From: Pseudomonas sp. sp1636
GTDB lineage: Bacteria > Pseudomonadota > Gammaproteobacteria > Pseudomonadales > Pseudomonadaceae
DNA: 64,000 nt
Reading direction: 5' to 3'
Assembly: GCF_030376615.1 (NCBI RefSeq)
Contig: NZ_JARRAB010000020.1
Location: forward strand, 1 to 64,000
Shown here: in pieces, positions 17,315-26,811 of the stretch
Numbering within the stretch: position 1 is the first letter of the stretch
Layout of the letters: every line of letters starts with the position of its first letter
Notes under the pieces: generated by a model
What the model was told of the DNA's origin: nothing
The model's database searches: none
What the model saw: only the letters and a program-made list of their open reading frames with translations
Position numbers and translations under genes: made by a program

Positions 17315-17329
17315 TGGCACAGGGGTTGC
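17315..17329 (+). promoter_or_regulatory. Sigma-54 promoter of the chemoreceptor gene
   Basis: TGGCACAGGGGTTGC matches the -24/-12 consensus (TGGCAC, five bases, TTGC) with correct GG-GC spacing. It lies 104 bp upstream of the chemoreceptor start. No other promoter-like element is obvious in the 17103-17432 gap, which otherwise holds no recognisable feature. Confidence 0.75.
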
Positions 17330-17432
17330 GATGCTCCATACTCGCCAAATCGATGTTGTGTCCCTGCAAGCCAGCCACACCGCTCCCAGAAGGCGGGTCG
17401 GCGGGTCGAATAACAATAATGGAGTTGTGCTT

Positions 17433-19388
17433 ATGTTGCCGTCTGCCGCCCGCCTGTTCACCAACCTTGCCGTAAGCAAGAAGCTGCTCTGCGGTTTCGC
17501 CTTGGTGTTACTGCTGACCATTGCGGTGACCGCCAGCGGTTTCATCGCACTACAAACCATTGTGCAAGGGCATAACCTGACCGGACAACTGACGGCCGTG
17601 AATATGGAAGTTCTCCAGGCCCGTCGGCTTGAGCGTACGTTTGCCATCGGCCAAAGCACCGAGAGTGCCGAGCGGGTACGCGAGAGCCTGGCGAGCGTGC
17701 AAGCGTTGCTGTTGCAGCTGGAGCAGGGCGCCTCGGCGGCGCAAGCCAAGCACTTTCAGACCATGCAGCAAGCGGTTGCCGATTACCTGAGCCAATTCGA
17801 CAGCTATGTCGACTTGCAGGGCAGGGCGCGTCAGGCGCGCCAGGACATGGGTGCTGCTGCAGTCGAGACGCGCGGCCAATTCGAGTCGATCGAGCTGGAC
17901 ATGTACGACGCCGTGCGCGAGTTGCGTCTGCAAGGCGACAAACTCCGCGGTAGCGATCCGCTGACGCTGGCGGAAACCGCATCCGGCCTGAGCAAGCGCA
18001 TGCTCAATCTGCGCGGTTACGAGAGTCTGTACATCATCGACGGTGCGGCCGAGGCGCTGGAGGAGTGGGCTTATATCAGCGAAGATCTGCAAAGCGCCGC
18101 CCGCAACCTGACCGTGTGGTTGAACGACGAGCAGCAGGCGGCAATCGAAACGGCCTTGCAGGCGTTGACCGCCTACCAGCGCTCTTTCGGCTATTACCAG
18201 CAGATCCGCGAGCAGAGCCGCACCACCGAAGCCGCGATGATCGAACGGGCGCGGGCGGTGCTCAGCCTGGCCGAAGCGGCGAAAGCCCGTGAGCAGCAGC
18301 GCATGGATGTTGGCAGTCGCCAAGCCATGCTGCTGCTTGCGGCCATGGGCGTGGCGGCGGTGGCTCTCGGTTTGCTGGCCGCCTGGTCGATCTCCCGTTC
18401 GATCGTCATCCCCTTGCGCCAGAGTGTGGCTTTTGCCCAGCGCATTGCCCAGGGCGACCTGACTCAGGACTTGCCGCTCGATCGCCACGACGAACTCGGC
18501 CAGTTGCTGGCGGCCATGCAGGGCATGACCGACAGCCTGCGCAATCTGCTCGGGCGGATTGGCGGGGGCGTCAGCCAGATCGCCGCCGCGGCCGAACAAC
18601 TCTCGACGATCACCGCGCAAACCAGCGCCGGGGTGCACAACCAGCGCCAGGAGACCGAGCAGACCGCTACCGCCATGCATCAGATGGCCGCCACCGTGCA
18701 GGAAGTGGCGCAGAACGCCGAGCAGGCGTCCAGCGCGGCCCGCGCTGCCGACCACGAGGCGCAGCAGGGCAATCAGGTGGTGCAACAGGTGGTGACGCAA
18801 ATCGACAGCCTGGCGCTGGAGGTCGATCACTCGGCCGCTGCGATCCAGGCGCTGAACCAGGAAAGCGCCCGTATCGGCGGGGTCTTGGAGGTTATCCGTG
18901 CGGTTGCCGAGCAGACCAACCTGCTGGCGCTGAATGCGGCCATCGAGGCCGCCCGGGCGGGCGATCAAGGCCGCGGTTTTGCCGTGGTCGCCGACGAGGT
19001 GCGAGCGCTGGCGCGGCGTACTCACGATTCCACGGCAGAAATCGAAGGTCTGATCGCCAGCCTGCAGCGGATGGCGGGCGGCGCGGTGGAGCAGATGGAA
19101 AGCAGCCGCACGCTGACCCGGCACGCCGTCACCCTGGTCGGTCAGGCGGGCGACGCGCTGGGCCGCATCACCCAGGCGGTGAGCACCATCGAGCAGATGA
19201 ACCAGCAGATCGCCGCCGCCGCCGAAGAGCAGAGCGCCGTGGCGGATAGCATCAGCGAAAGCGTCACCCGGGTGCGCGATATCGGCGAGCAGAGCGCCAG
19301 GGCCAGCGAGCAAACCGCCGTTTCCAGCGCCGAGTTGGCGCGCCTGGGGGGCGAGTTGCAAGGCCTGGTCGCGCAGTTCCGCACCTGA
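17433..19388 (+). CDS. Methyl-accepting chemotaxis protein, HBM-type sensor
   Basis: This 651-residue receptor has two membrane helices (about 14-37 and 290-315). Between them is a helical periplasmic domain of about 250 residues with the pattern of a helical bimodular (HBM) sensor (LEVLQARRLERTFAIG type motif and a second LNLRGYESLYI half). A HAMP domain and a cytoplasmic signalling domain with the conserved hairpin tip EQTNLLALNAAIEAARAGDQ follow. ATG 17433 is chosen because GGAG lies eight bases upstream and the first helix follows directly. HBM receptors such as P. putida McpS sense organic acids; the ligand here is unknown. Confidence 0.92.
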   Translation: MLPSAARLFTNLAVSKKLLCGFALVLLLTIAVTASGFIALQTIVQGHNLTGQLTAVNMEVLQARRLERTFAIGQSTESAERVRESLASVQALLLQLEQGASAAQAKHFQTMQQAVADYLSQFDSYVDLQGRARQARQDMGAAAVETRGQFESIELDMYDAVRELRLQGDKLRGSDPLTLAETASGLSKRMLNLRGYESLYIIDGAAEALEEWAYISEDLQSAARNLTVWLNDEQQAAIETALQALTAYQRSFGYYQQIREQSRTTEAAMIERARAVLSLAEAAKAREQQRMDVGSRQAMLLLAAMGVAAVALGLLAAWSISRSIVIPLRQSVAFAQRIAQGDLTQDLPLDRHDELGQLLAAMQGMTDSLRNLLGRIGGGVSQIAAAAEQLSTITAQTSAGVHNQRQETEQTATAMHQMAATVQEVAQNAEQASSAARAADHEAQQGNQVVQQVVTQIDSLALEVDHSAAAIQALNQESARIGGVLEVIRAVAEQTNLLALNAAIEAARAGDQGRGFAVVADEVRALARRTHDSTAEIEGLIASLQRMAGGAVEQMESSRTLTRHAVTLVGQAGDALGRITQAVSTIEQMNQQIAAAAEEQSAVADSISESVTRVRDIGEQSARASEQTAVSSAELARLGGELQGLVAQFRT

Positions 19389-20076
19389 GGTAAACCAAGG
19401 GCTTGGCGCGATGCTATGGCAGGCGACGAACTTCCCGGATTGGATCCGGGCTATGGTGGCTGAGTAGGTGGACGTCGCAGACCTTGCCTATAAATATGGT
19501 TCTTCGCGTAGTTTGGGGAAAGTGCCGGTTGACACCGGACTGGCAAATAAGTGTGCGTTGCTGACGACCTGGCTCTATCCGTTACCGCGCCGTCTGGCCT
19601 GATGGGTTTCGCCCCTTACGGGCGAGTCACTTTCTCTTGCTTGCCCAAGAGAAAGTAACCAAAGAGAAGGGCACCCCACCATCCGGCCCCGGCTGCGCCG
19701 GGGTTCCCTCCTTCCATCACCGCTTCAGGGGCACGCCGCGAAGGGCCATCCATGGCCCATCGCGGCTCTCGCGGCATCCATGCCGCGGGGCCCCTTACGC
19801 GGCGATTCCACTCGGCCTCCTGAAGGGGACTTGGGCGGTGTCTGCACGAGCGCAGTTCAAGAACAAAAGCTCAGACGCTACCCATCCAGTTCTTGCGCAA
19901 ATCCTGCAAGCTCGCGTCCCAGTCCCGCCATGAGGCCGAGTGCAGGTGTTGCGCAGGGGCGCAACCCAAACGTCCAGCACACGCGTTAACGGGCCATGCC
20001 AAGCCTTCGGCCGATGCGCACAAACTTGCCCGTCCGGTGTCAAGCTCAACGTCCCCACAGAAATGCGAAGAACCAG
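19389..20076. repeat. Intergenic region with conserved CTTTCTCTTG repeat element
   Basis: About 690 bp without a convincing gene. Around 19629-19655, CTTTCTCTTG and CAAGAGAAAG form a perfect inverted repeat, followed by GTAACCAAAGAGAAGGGCACCC and a GC-rich stretch to about 19850. This block is recognisable as a dispersed repeat of pseudomonads and relatives whose weak frames are often annotated as hypothetical proteins. No ribosome site supports translation here, so I call it a repeat. Confidence 0.6.
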
Positions 20077-20100
20077 AAAAAAGCCCGGCGCAGGCCGGGC
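20077..20100 (-). terminator. Intrinsic terminator after cobA
   Basis: On the minus strand GCCCGGCCTGCGCCGGGC forms a tight hairpin followed by TTTTTT. It lies about 30 bp past the cobA stop and ends the nitrate-assimilation unit. Confidence 0.85.
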
Positions 20101-20127
20101 AAGAACAACTCCGCAGGAGCGAAGTGG

Positions 20128-20865
20128 TCAGGCAATCGAGGCCATGGCTTGTGCTTGATGTGTGGCTGCGACTTCGCCGATCACCAGGATGGCCGGGCTT
20201 TTCAGCTGGAACGCCAGGGCATCTTGGTGCATCGCCGCCAGCGAGCTGCGGCATTCGCGCTGGTGCGGCAGCGAGGCGTTTTCGATCAGCGCCACCGGCA
20301 TGTCGGCGCACATGCCGCCGGCCAGCAAGCTATCGCGGATGTCCGCCAGCTTGGCCACGCCCATATACACCACCAGGGTGGTGCCACCTTGGGCCAGGGC
20401 TTGCCAGTTCAGGCTGCTGTCGTCCTGGGTGTGGGCGGTGACCAGGGTCACGCCGCGGGCAACGCCGCGCAGGGTCAGGGGGATGCCGCAGTTGCTGGCA
20501 CCGGCCAGGCCAGCGGTGATGCCATTGACCATCTCCACTGCGATACCGTGCTGCTGCAACCAGTCGGCCTCTTCGCTGCCGCGGCCGAAGATGCACGGGT
20601 CACCGCCCTTCAGGCGTACCACGCACTTGCCTTGACGCGCATAGCGCAACATCAGGCGATGGATAAAGGTCTGCGGTGTCGAGCGGCAGCCGCCGCGTTT
20701 GCCCACCGGGACTATGCGTGCGGTTGGGCAGTGTTCCAGCACCGCCGGGTTGACCAGGTCGTCGATCATCACGATCTCGGCCTGCCGCAACGCTTTCACT
20801 GCCTTGAGCGTCAACAGCTCCGGGTCACCCGGGCCTGCACCTACCAGCCAGACTTTTGCGCTCAT
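20128..20865 (-). CDS. cobA: Uroporphyrinogen-III C-methyltransferase
   Basis: The 245-residue SAM-dependent enzyme methylates uroporphyrinogen III to precorrin-2, the siroheme precursor. The N-terminal VWLVGAGPGDPELLTLKA and the later RLKGGDPCIFGRGSEE and GITAGLAGA motifs are diagnostic. It lacks the CysG dehydrogenase/ferrochelatase domain. As last gene of the nitrate cluster it supplies the siroheme needed by NirB. A 110-bp gap with a pseudomonad extragenic palindrome separates it from nasC. Confidence 0.95.
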   Translation of the reverse strand: MSAKVWLVGAGPGDPELLTLKAVKALRQAEIVMIDDLVNPAVLEHCPTARIVPVGKRGGCRSTPQTFIHRLMLRYARQGKCVVRLKGGDPCIFGRGSEEADWLQQHGIAVEMVNGITAGLAGASNCGIPLTLRGVARGVTLVTAHTQDDSSLNWQALAQGGTTLVVYMGVAKLADIRDSLLAGGMCADMPVALIENASLPHQRECRSSLAAMHQDALAFQLKSPAILVIGEVAATHQAQAMASIA

Positions 20866-20975
20866 ATCAAAATCCTCGTCGTAGGGTGGCTAACCGCGAA
20901 GCGTTACCCATCCTGGTCGTTGCCTTGGTAGTAAACACTTCGCGGATTTCCACGGGGTGGCCATCCACCCTGCGG

Positions 20976-23693
20976 TTATGCATGCAGCGCTACAGGCTGG
21001 GTGGCCAATAGCCGTTTGATTTCCGCTACGCAGGAGCCGCAACTGGTTCCGCATTTCAGTTCTTGCTTGAGCCCATCCAGGTCAAGGCCGCGGGCAATGC
21101 CGCTGCACACGACGGCTTCGCTGACGTTCAGGCAGCTGCACAGGGTCTTGCCGGCTTTCATGCCACTGGCGGCACCGGGTGGGGTGGACAGTGGCGCCAG
21201 TAGCCAGCGGCGCAGCTCGGCATCGGCCTGACCTTCGCTCCACAGGCTCTTCAACCAGTCGCGGGCCGCGGTTTCGCCAGCCAGGCGGATGGCCTTGATG
21301 CGGCCGTCCTCGATGCGTACGCGTTTGCCCACGGCTCGACGTGGGTCGTCGTAGGCCAGCACCGGCCCTTCGTGCAGTCCCAGCAAGCGGTCGATTTGCG
21401 CCAGCAGTTCAGGCTCGGGTGCCACCGCGTTGGCCGCCCGGATGACCAGGGCCGGGCGCTCGCGACCCGTGAGGCTGAGGTTGGCGTAGGCAAAGGACTC
21501 GAATAGCGGACGCAATGCCTCGAAGCGCTTCTGTACGTCGGCCTCGACCAGGGCGAATAACTGCCAAGGCAGCTCGACCTTCGCCACCTGGATCCCGGCA
21601 TGCTTGAGTTCGGGCTGCTTGGACAGCGGGTCGAAGGCCGGCAGGGTCAGTACGTTGGTGCCCAGGCCCTTGAGAAAACGGTTGCCCCAGTGCATGGGCA
21701 GATAGGCCTGGCCGGAACGAATCGCCTCGTCGGCCTGTACCGGCACGATCAGGCTGCCACGGCGGCTGCGGATCTTGACCAGGTCGCCGGCTTGCAGGCG
21801 CAGGCGGCGCAGCTCGTCCGGGTGCAGGCTGAGCGCGGCCTCCTCGACATGACCGAACAGGCGCGCGGCGGTGCCGGTGCGGCTCATGCCGTGCCACTGG
21901 TCGCGCAGGCGGCCGGTATTGAGGGTCAGGGGGAAGCGCGCGTCGCGTTGTTCCTTGGGCGCGCGGTAGGGGTCGGCATGAAACTGCGCGCGGCCGTTTG
22001 CGGTTGGGTAGCGACCGTCGCCATACAGGCGCGCAGTACCCTGGGTTGCGCCGGCCGGGAACGGCCATTGCTGGGGGCCTTGGTTGTCCAAAATCGTGTA
22101 ACTGAGCCCCGAGAGGTCGAGGTCACGGTTCGCGGTCAGGTGTTTGTATTCTTCGAACACGCTTTGCGGGCTGTCGAAGTCGAATAGGCTGGGCAGGCCG
22201 GGGCGCAGCAGTTTTTCTAAGCGACGGGCGAAGTCCGTGGCGATCGCCCAGTCCGGCCGCGCATCGAAGGGCGCGGCTACGGCGCGGCGCACATGGCTGA
22301 TGCGGCGCTCGGAGTTGGTCACGCTGCCTTCCTTCTCGCCCCAGCTGGCGGCGGGCAGCAGCAGGTCGGCGTAATGGCAGGTCTCGGTGGTGAAGAAGGC
22401 TTCCTGAACCACCACGAACGGGCAGCCGGCGAGGGCTTCATGCACCTTGTTCTGATCCGGCATGGATTGCGCCGGGTTGGTACAGGCGATCCACAGGGCC
22501 TTGATCTTGCCGATGCGCACTGCTTCGAATAGCTCGATGGCGGTCAGCCCGGTGTTTTTCGGCAAGCTGTCGATGCCCCAGTAGCCGGCGACCTCGGCGC
22601 GGTGCTTGGCGTTGGCGGCATCGCGATGTCCCGGCAGCAGGTTGGCCAGGCTACCGGTTTCGCGGCCGCCCATGGCATTCGGTTGGCCGGTGAGGGAGAA
22701 AGGGCCGGCGCCGGGTTTGCCGATCTGGCCGGTGGCCAGGTGCAGGTTGATCAACGCGCTGTTCTTCGCGCTGCCGCTGCTCGACTGGTTAAGGCCCATG
22801 CACCAGAGCGAGAGAAAGCTCGGTGCGCTGCCGATCATCCGCGCGCACTGTTGCAGGCTGTCCTGGCTGATGCCGCACAGCTCGCTGACCATCTGCGGGC
22901 TGTAGTCACGCACCAGGGTTTTCAGTGCGTCGAAGCCCTGGGTGTGGGCATCGATATAGGCGCGATCGATCCAGCCTTCCCACATGAGAATATGCAGAAT
23001 GCCGTGGAACAGCGCGACATCGCTGCCCGGCAGGATCGCCAGGTGCAGGTCGGCCAGCTCGCTGGTGTCGGTGCGCCGCGGGTCGATGACGATGACGCGC
23101 ATGTCCGGGCGCTTGGCCTTGGCTTCTTCCAGGCGGCGGAACAGCACCGGGTGGGCGTAGGCCATGTTGCTGCCGGCGATCAGCAGGCAGTCGCTTTGCT
23201 CGATGTCCTCATAGCTGCACGGCGGGGCGTCGGCACCGAGGCTGCGCTTGTAGCCGGCCACCGCCGAAGACATGCACAGGCGCGAGTTGCTGTCGATATT
23301 GTTGGTGCCGACCAGGGCCCGCGCCAGCTTGTTGAAGGCGTAGTAATCCTCGCTCAGTAACTGGCCGGAGATGTAGAAGGCCACGCTGTCCGGGCCGTGT
23401 TCGCGGATGGTCTCGGCGAACTGGTTGGCGGCGTGATCCAGGGCGCTGTCCCAGTCCGTGCGCGAGCGGGCCAGGCTTTTGCCCAGGCGCAGTTCGGGGT
23501 AGAGGCCACGGGCGTCGAGGTCGCCGGTCAGGTGCAGGGTCGAGCCCTTGCTGCAGAGTTTGCCGAAGTTGGCTGGGTGATCCGGATCGCCTTGGACGCC
23601 GAGAATCCTCTCGCCGTCGTGTTCGATCAGCACACCACAGCCCACGCCGCAGTAGCAGCAGGTGGAGGCGGTGATCTGATGGGGGTGGGTCAT
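20976..23693 (-). CDS. nasC: Assimilatory nitrate reductase, molybdopterin catalytic subunit
   Basis: The 905-residue cytoplasmic enzyme reduces nitrate to nitrite. The N-terminus holds a [4Fe-4S] site (CCYCGVGCGV, then LCSKG). The long central region binds the bis-MGD cofactor. The C-terminus adds a Bfd-like [2Fe-2S] domain (CSCLNVSEAVVCSG, KCGTSCGSCVAEIKRLL), as in NasA/NasC-type reductases that take electrons from a redox partner protein. It lies 65 bp downstream of nirD on the same strand. Confidence 0.95.
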   Translation of the reverse strand: MTHPHQITASTCCYCGVGCGVLIEHDGERILGVQGDPDHPANFGKLCSKGSTLHLTGDLDARGLYPELRLGKSLARSRTDWDSALDHAANQFAETIREHGPDSVAFYISGQLLSEDYYAFNKLARALVGTNNIDSNSRLCMSSAVAGYKRSLGADAPPCSYEDIEQSDCLLIAGSNMAYAHPVLFRRLEEAKAKRPDMRVIVIDPRRTDTSELADLHLAILPGSDVALFHGILHILMWEGWIDRAYIDAHTQGFDALKTLVRDYSPQMVSELCGISQDSLQQCARMIGSAPSFLSLWCMGLNQSSSGSAKNSALINLHLATGQIGKPGAGPFSLTGQPNAMGGRETGSLANLLPGHRDAANAKHRAEVAGYWGIDSLPKNTGLTAIELFEAVRIGKIKALWIACTNPAQSMPDQNKVHEALAGCPFVVVQEAFFTTETCHYADLLLPAASWGEKEGSVTNSERRISHVRRAVAAPFDARPDWAIATDFARRLEKLLRPGLPSLFDFDSPQSVFEEYKHLTANRDLDLSGLSYTILDNQGPQQWPFPAGATQGTARLYGDGRYPTANGRAQFHADPYRAPKEQRDARFPLTLNTGRLRDQWHGMSRTGTAARLFGHVEEAALSLHPDELRRLRLQAGDLVKIRSRRGSLIVPVQADEAIRSGQAYLPMHWGNRFLKGLGTNVLTLPAFDPLSKQPELKHAGIQVAKVELPWQLFALVEADVQKRFEALRPLFESFAYANLSLTGRERPALVIRAANAVAPEPELLAQIDRLLGLHEGPVLAYDDPRRAVGKRVRIEDGRIKAIRLAGETAARDWLKSLWSEGQADAELRRWLLAPLSTPPGAASGMKAGKTLCSCLNVSEAVVCSGIARGLDLDGLKQELKCGTSCGSCVAEIKRLLATQPVALHA

Positions 23694-23758
23694 GGCGTCA
23701 TCTCTCTGCGCTAATCCCGTAGGCCGGGCCGAATACGGCGCGGCCTACAAATGGCCTG

Positions 23759-24085
23759 TCAGGCACATTCGGTCGCTGTGTTCAGCATCAGCAATACGCG
23801 GCCGTTTTCGACTTTTGCTTGATGCCGGTGGGCACAGCCGACATCCGGCGCTACCGCCTCGCCCGACTCCAGCTCGATTTGCCAGTTATGCAGCGGGCAG
23901 GCCACCCGCTTGCCGTAGATCAGCCCTTGGGACAGCGGGCCGCCCTTGTGCGGGCAGCGGTCGTCGAGGGCGAATACCTCGTCGCCCGCGGTGCGGAAGA
24001 TGGCGATGTCGCCCTTGGGGCCGGCGACGACGCGCGAGCCCAATACGTTGATTTCTTCCAGGGTGCAGATATCCAGCCAGCTCAT
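23759..24085 (-). CDS. nirD: Nitrite reductase (NADH) small subunit
   Basis: The 108-residue Rieske-fold subunit of assimilatory nitrite reductase has CPHKGGPLSQG and CPLHNWQIELESG, the Rieske ligand pattern Cys-x-His and Cys-x2-His. It also retains MSWLDICTLEEINVLGSRVV, typical of NirD. Its ATG overlaps the nirB stop (ATGA), so the two subunits are translationally coupled. Confidence 0.95.
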   Translation of the reverse strand: MSWLDICTLEEINVLGSRVVAGPKGDIAIFRTAGDEVFALDDRCPHKGGPLSQGLIYGKRVACPLHNWQIELESGEAVAPDVGCAHRHQAKVENGRVLLMLNTATECA

Positions 24086-26538
24086 ACGCTTGCCTCCTCG
24101 ATTTGGGTGACGACGATACGATCGAACTCTTTCTTCAGTTGCGGTTGTTCGATCCGCTCCTTCCATGGGTCCTGCTCGAAGGACAGGGCGAACTGCAGGC
24201 GCGCGTTCAGTGCCTGGCGGTTTGCCTCGTCTTCCAACACGGCCTTCTTGATGTGATCCATGCCTACGCGCTGCATGTAGTGCACGGTGCGCTCCAGGTA
24301 GAAGGCCTCCTCGCGATACAGCTGGAGGAAGGCGCCGTTGTACTCGCGCACCTCCTCGGCGGTCTTGAGTTTGACGAAGAACTCGGCGACCTCGGTCTTG
24401 ATCCCGCCGTTGCCGCCGATGTAGATCTCCCAGCCGGAGTCCACGCCGATGATGCCGACGTCCTTGATGCCGGCTTCGGCGCAGTTGCGCGGGCAACCGG
24501 AGACGGCCAGCTTGACCTTGTGCGGCGACCACATGTTGAACAGGTCGTGCTCCAGGTCGATGCCCAGTTGGGTCGAGTTCTGCGTGCCGAAGCGGCAGAA
24601 CTCGCTGCCGACGCAGGTCTTCACGGTGCGGATGGACTTGCCGTAGGCGTGCCCGGAGGGCATGTCGAGGTCTTTCCACACGCCCGGCAGGTCGTCCTTC
24701 TTGATCCCCAGCAGGTCGATGCGCTGACCGCCGGTGACCTTGACCATGGGCACCTGGTATTTGTCGGCCACATCGGCGATGCGGCGCAACTCGGCGGGGG
24801 TGGTCACGCCGCCCCACATGCGTGGCACCACCGAGTAGGTGCCGTCTTTCTGGATGTTGGCGTGGGCGCGCTCGTTGATCAGGCGCGACTGCGGGTCGTC
24901 CTTGGCCTCGCCCGGCCAGGTGGATATCAGGTAGTAGTTCAGTGCCGGGCGGCAGGTGGCGCAACCGTTCGGGGTGTTCCAGTTGAGATAGGTCATGGCC
25001 TGCGCCATGCTGGTCAGGTGCTCCTCGCGGATCGCCTTGCGCACCTGCCCGTGGTTGAGGTCGCTGCAGCCGCAGATGGCTTTCTCGCTCTTCGGCTTGA
25101 CGTCGGCCGCGCCACCCACGGTGCTGATCAGGATCTGCTCGACCAGGCCGGTGCAGGAACCGCAGGAGCTGGCGGCCTTGGTGTGCTTTTTGATCTCGTC
25201 CACCGAGAACAGGCCGTTTTCCTGGATCGCCTTGACGATGGTGCCTTTGCACACGCCGTTGCAACCGCACACTTCGGCGCTGTCGGGCATGCTCGCGGCA
25301 CTGTTCTGACCCTGGTGGCCGGCGTCGCCGGTGGTGCTCTCGCCGAACATCAGATGGTCGCGGATCTGGCCGATGTTGTGGTTCTCGCGGATCTGCCGGA
25401 AGTACCAGCCGCCGTCGGCGGTGTCGCCGTACAGGCAGGCGCCGACCAGCACGTCGTCCTTGATCACCAGCTTCTTGTACACGCCGCCGATGGGGTCGGA
25501 CAGGGTGATGGTCTCGCTGCCTTCGACGCCCATGAATTCGCCGGCGGAGAACAGGTCGATGCCGGTGACCTTGAGCTTGGTCGAGGTCACCGAACCCTGA
25601 TAGCGGGCGAAACCAAGCTGGGCCAAGTGGTTGGCGCAGACCTTGGCCTGCTCGAACAGCGGGGCGACCAGGCCGTAGGCGATGCCGCGGTGGCTGGCGC
25701 ATTCGCCGATGGCGTAGACCCGCGGGTCATAGGTCTGCATGGTGTCGTTGACCAGGATGCCGCGGTTGCAGGCGATCCCGGATTGTTCGGCCAGCTCGCT
25801 GTTGGGGCGGATACCGGCCGCCATCACCACAAGGTCGGCGGGGATGACTTCGCCGTCCTTGAACTTGACCGCGCAGACCCGACCTTCGCCGTTGTCCAAC
25901 AGTTCGGCGGTGTGCTTGGGCAGGAGAAACTTGAGGCCACGGTCTTCCAGGGATTGCTGCAGCAGGCGGCCGGCGGTGCTGTCGAGTTGCCGCTCCAGCA
26001 GCCAGTCGCCGAGATGCACCACGGTGACGTCCATACCGCGCAGCTTGAGGCCGTTGGCCGCTTCCAGGCCGAGCAGGCCGCCGCCGATGACCACCGCATG
26101 CTTGTGGGTCTTGGCGGTGTCCATCATTACCTGGGTGTCGGCGATATCGCGATAGCCGATTACGCCCTGCAGGTTGTTGCCCGGGATCGGCAGGATAAAC
26201 GGGTTGGAGCCGGTGGCGATAAGCAGGCGGTCGTATTCGGCTTCGCTGCCGTCATCGGCCACTACCACACGCGCCTTGCGGTCGATCTTCACCACTTTGC
26301 GCCCGAGCAGTAGCTTGATGCCGTTGTCGCTGTACCAGTTGAGGTCGTTGAGGACGATCTCCTCGAAGGTCTGCTCGCCGGCCAGCACCGGCGAGAGCAG
26401 GATGCGGTTGTAGTTCGGGTGCGGCTCGGCGCCAAATACGCTGATGTCGTACAGGTCCGGGGCGAGCTTGATCAGCTCTTCAAGAGTACGCACTCCGGCC
26501 ATGCCATTACCGATCATTACCAGCTTGAGTTTTTTCAT
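24082..26538 (-). CDS. nirB: Nitrite reductase (NADH) large subunit
   Basis: The 818-residue flavoprotein reduces nitrite to ammonium. The order is an N-terminal FAD/NAD(P) module (LVMIGNGMAGVRTLEELIK; VVIGGGLLGLEAANGL), Bfd-like [2Fe-2S] segments (CGCNGVCKG, SSCGSCTGLVEQ, ICGCSDLNHGQVR), then a sulfite/nitrite reductase half with siroheme-[4Fe-4S] ligands in TCVGSEFCRFG and SGCPRNCAEAG. GAGG precedes ATG. It is the first gene after a leader with a sigma-54 promoter, two ANTAR hairpins and a terminator. Confidence 0.96.
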   Translation of the reverse strand: MKKLKLVMIGNGMAGVRTLEELIKLAPDLYDISVFGAEPHPNYNRILLSPVLAGEQTFEEIVLNDLNWYSDNGIKLLLGRKVVKIDRKARVVVADDGSEAEYDRLLIATGSNPFILPIPGNNLQGVIGYRDIADTQVMMDTAKTHKHAVVIGGGLLGLEAANGLKLRGMDVTVVHLGDWLLERQLDSTAGRLLQQSLEDRGLKFLLPKHTAELLDNGEGRVCAVKFKDGEVIPADLVVMAAGIRPNSELAEQSGIACNRGILVNDTMQTYDPRVYAIGECASHRGIAYGLVAPLFEQAKVCANHLAQLGFARYQGSVTSTKLKVTGIDLFSAGEFMGVEGSETITLSDPIGGVYKKLVIKDDVLVGACLYGDTADGGWYFRQIRENHNIGQIRDHLMFGESTTGDAGHQGQNSAASMPDSAEVCGCNGVCKGTIVKAIQENGLFSVDEIKKHTKAASSCGSCTGLVEQILISTVGGAADVKPKSEKAICGCSDLNHGQVRKAIREEHLTSMAQAMTYLNWNTPNGCATCRPALNYYLISTWPGEAKDDPQSRLINERAHANIQKDGTYSVVPRMWGGVTTPAELRRIADVADKYQVPMVKVTGGQRIDLLGIKKDDLPGVWKDLDMPSGHAYGKSIRTVKTCVGSEFCRFGTQNSTQLGIDLEHDLFNMWSPHKVKLAVSGCPRNCAEAGIKDVGIIGVDSGWEIYIGGNGGIKTEVAEFFVKLKTAEEVREYNGAFLQLYREEAFYLERTVHYMQRVGMDHIKKAVLEDEANRQALNARLQFALSFEQDPWKERIEQPQLKKEFDRIVVTQIEEASV

Positions 26539-26569
26539 GGTTCCTCACCGTCACGCATAACCGGAAAAC

Positions 26570-26607
26570 AAAAAAGGCGTCCCGCTGGTCACCCAGCGAG
26601 GACGCCT
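26570..26607 (-). terminator. Leader terminator of nirB (antitermination target)
   Basis: On the minus strand GGCGTCC and GGGACGCC close around CGCTGG/CCAGCG, giving a long stem directly followed by TTTTTTG. It lies about 30 bp before nirB, after two hexaloop hairpins, so read-through must be regulated. Confidence 0.85.
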
Positions 26608-26616
26608 TTGTCCAAG

Positions 26617-26655
26617 TCCCGTTCTCTCGGGAAGTGCGGCCCTCATCGTTGAAGG
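26617..26655 (-). ncRNA. ANTAR-type tandem hairpins in the nirB leader
   Basis: Two hairpins with six-base loops occur in order on the minus strand. The first is CCTTC[AACGAT]GAGGG (26655-26640), the second TCCCG[AGAGAA]CGGGA (26632-26617). Both loops have A at position 1 and G at position 4, the signature recognised by ANTAR antiterminators such as NasR and NasT. The terminator follows ten bases later. Confidence 0.85.
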
Positions 26656-26685
26656 TCGCGCTTTATTCAAATTTGCCAATACCAA

Positions 26686-26702
26686 TGCAGGGCTTGTGCC
26701 AA
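26686..26702 (-). promoter_or_regulatory. Sigma-54 promoter of nirBD
   Basis: On the minus strand TTGGCACAAGCCCTGCA fits the -24/-12 pattern (TGGCAC, GC at -12, correct spacing; one mismatch in TTGC). It lies about 150 bp before nirB and just upstream of the ANTAR leader. The remaining 26703-26811 stretch shows nothing else. Confidence 0.7.
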
Positions 26703-26811
26703 CTTCATAGATGCTTGGGAATTAGCGGGTTTGCGTGGCGTTTTAGGTCGGTGTCGATGCTTCGCTGCACCTGGATAAGGCGTGTTGCGCCGTTCTGGTG
26801 CATTTGCAGGG

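Noticed and set aside
19637..19933. Short hypothetical protein in the 19.4-20.1 kb gap
   Set aside because: The frame lies inside a dispersed repeat, lacks a ribosome site and has composition set by the repeat.
24103..26313. Long open frame on the plus strand opposite nirB
   Set aside because: It is the antisense of nirB in a high-GC gene. Its product is low-complexity, rich in Gly, Val, Ala and Asp, with no recognisable domain and no ribosome site.
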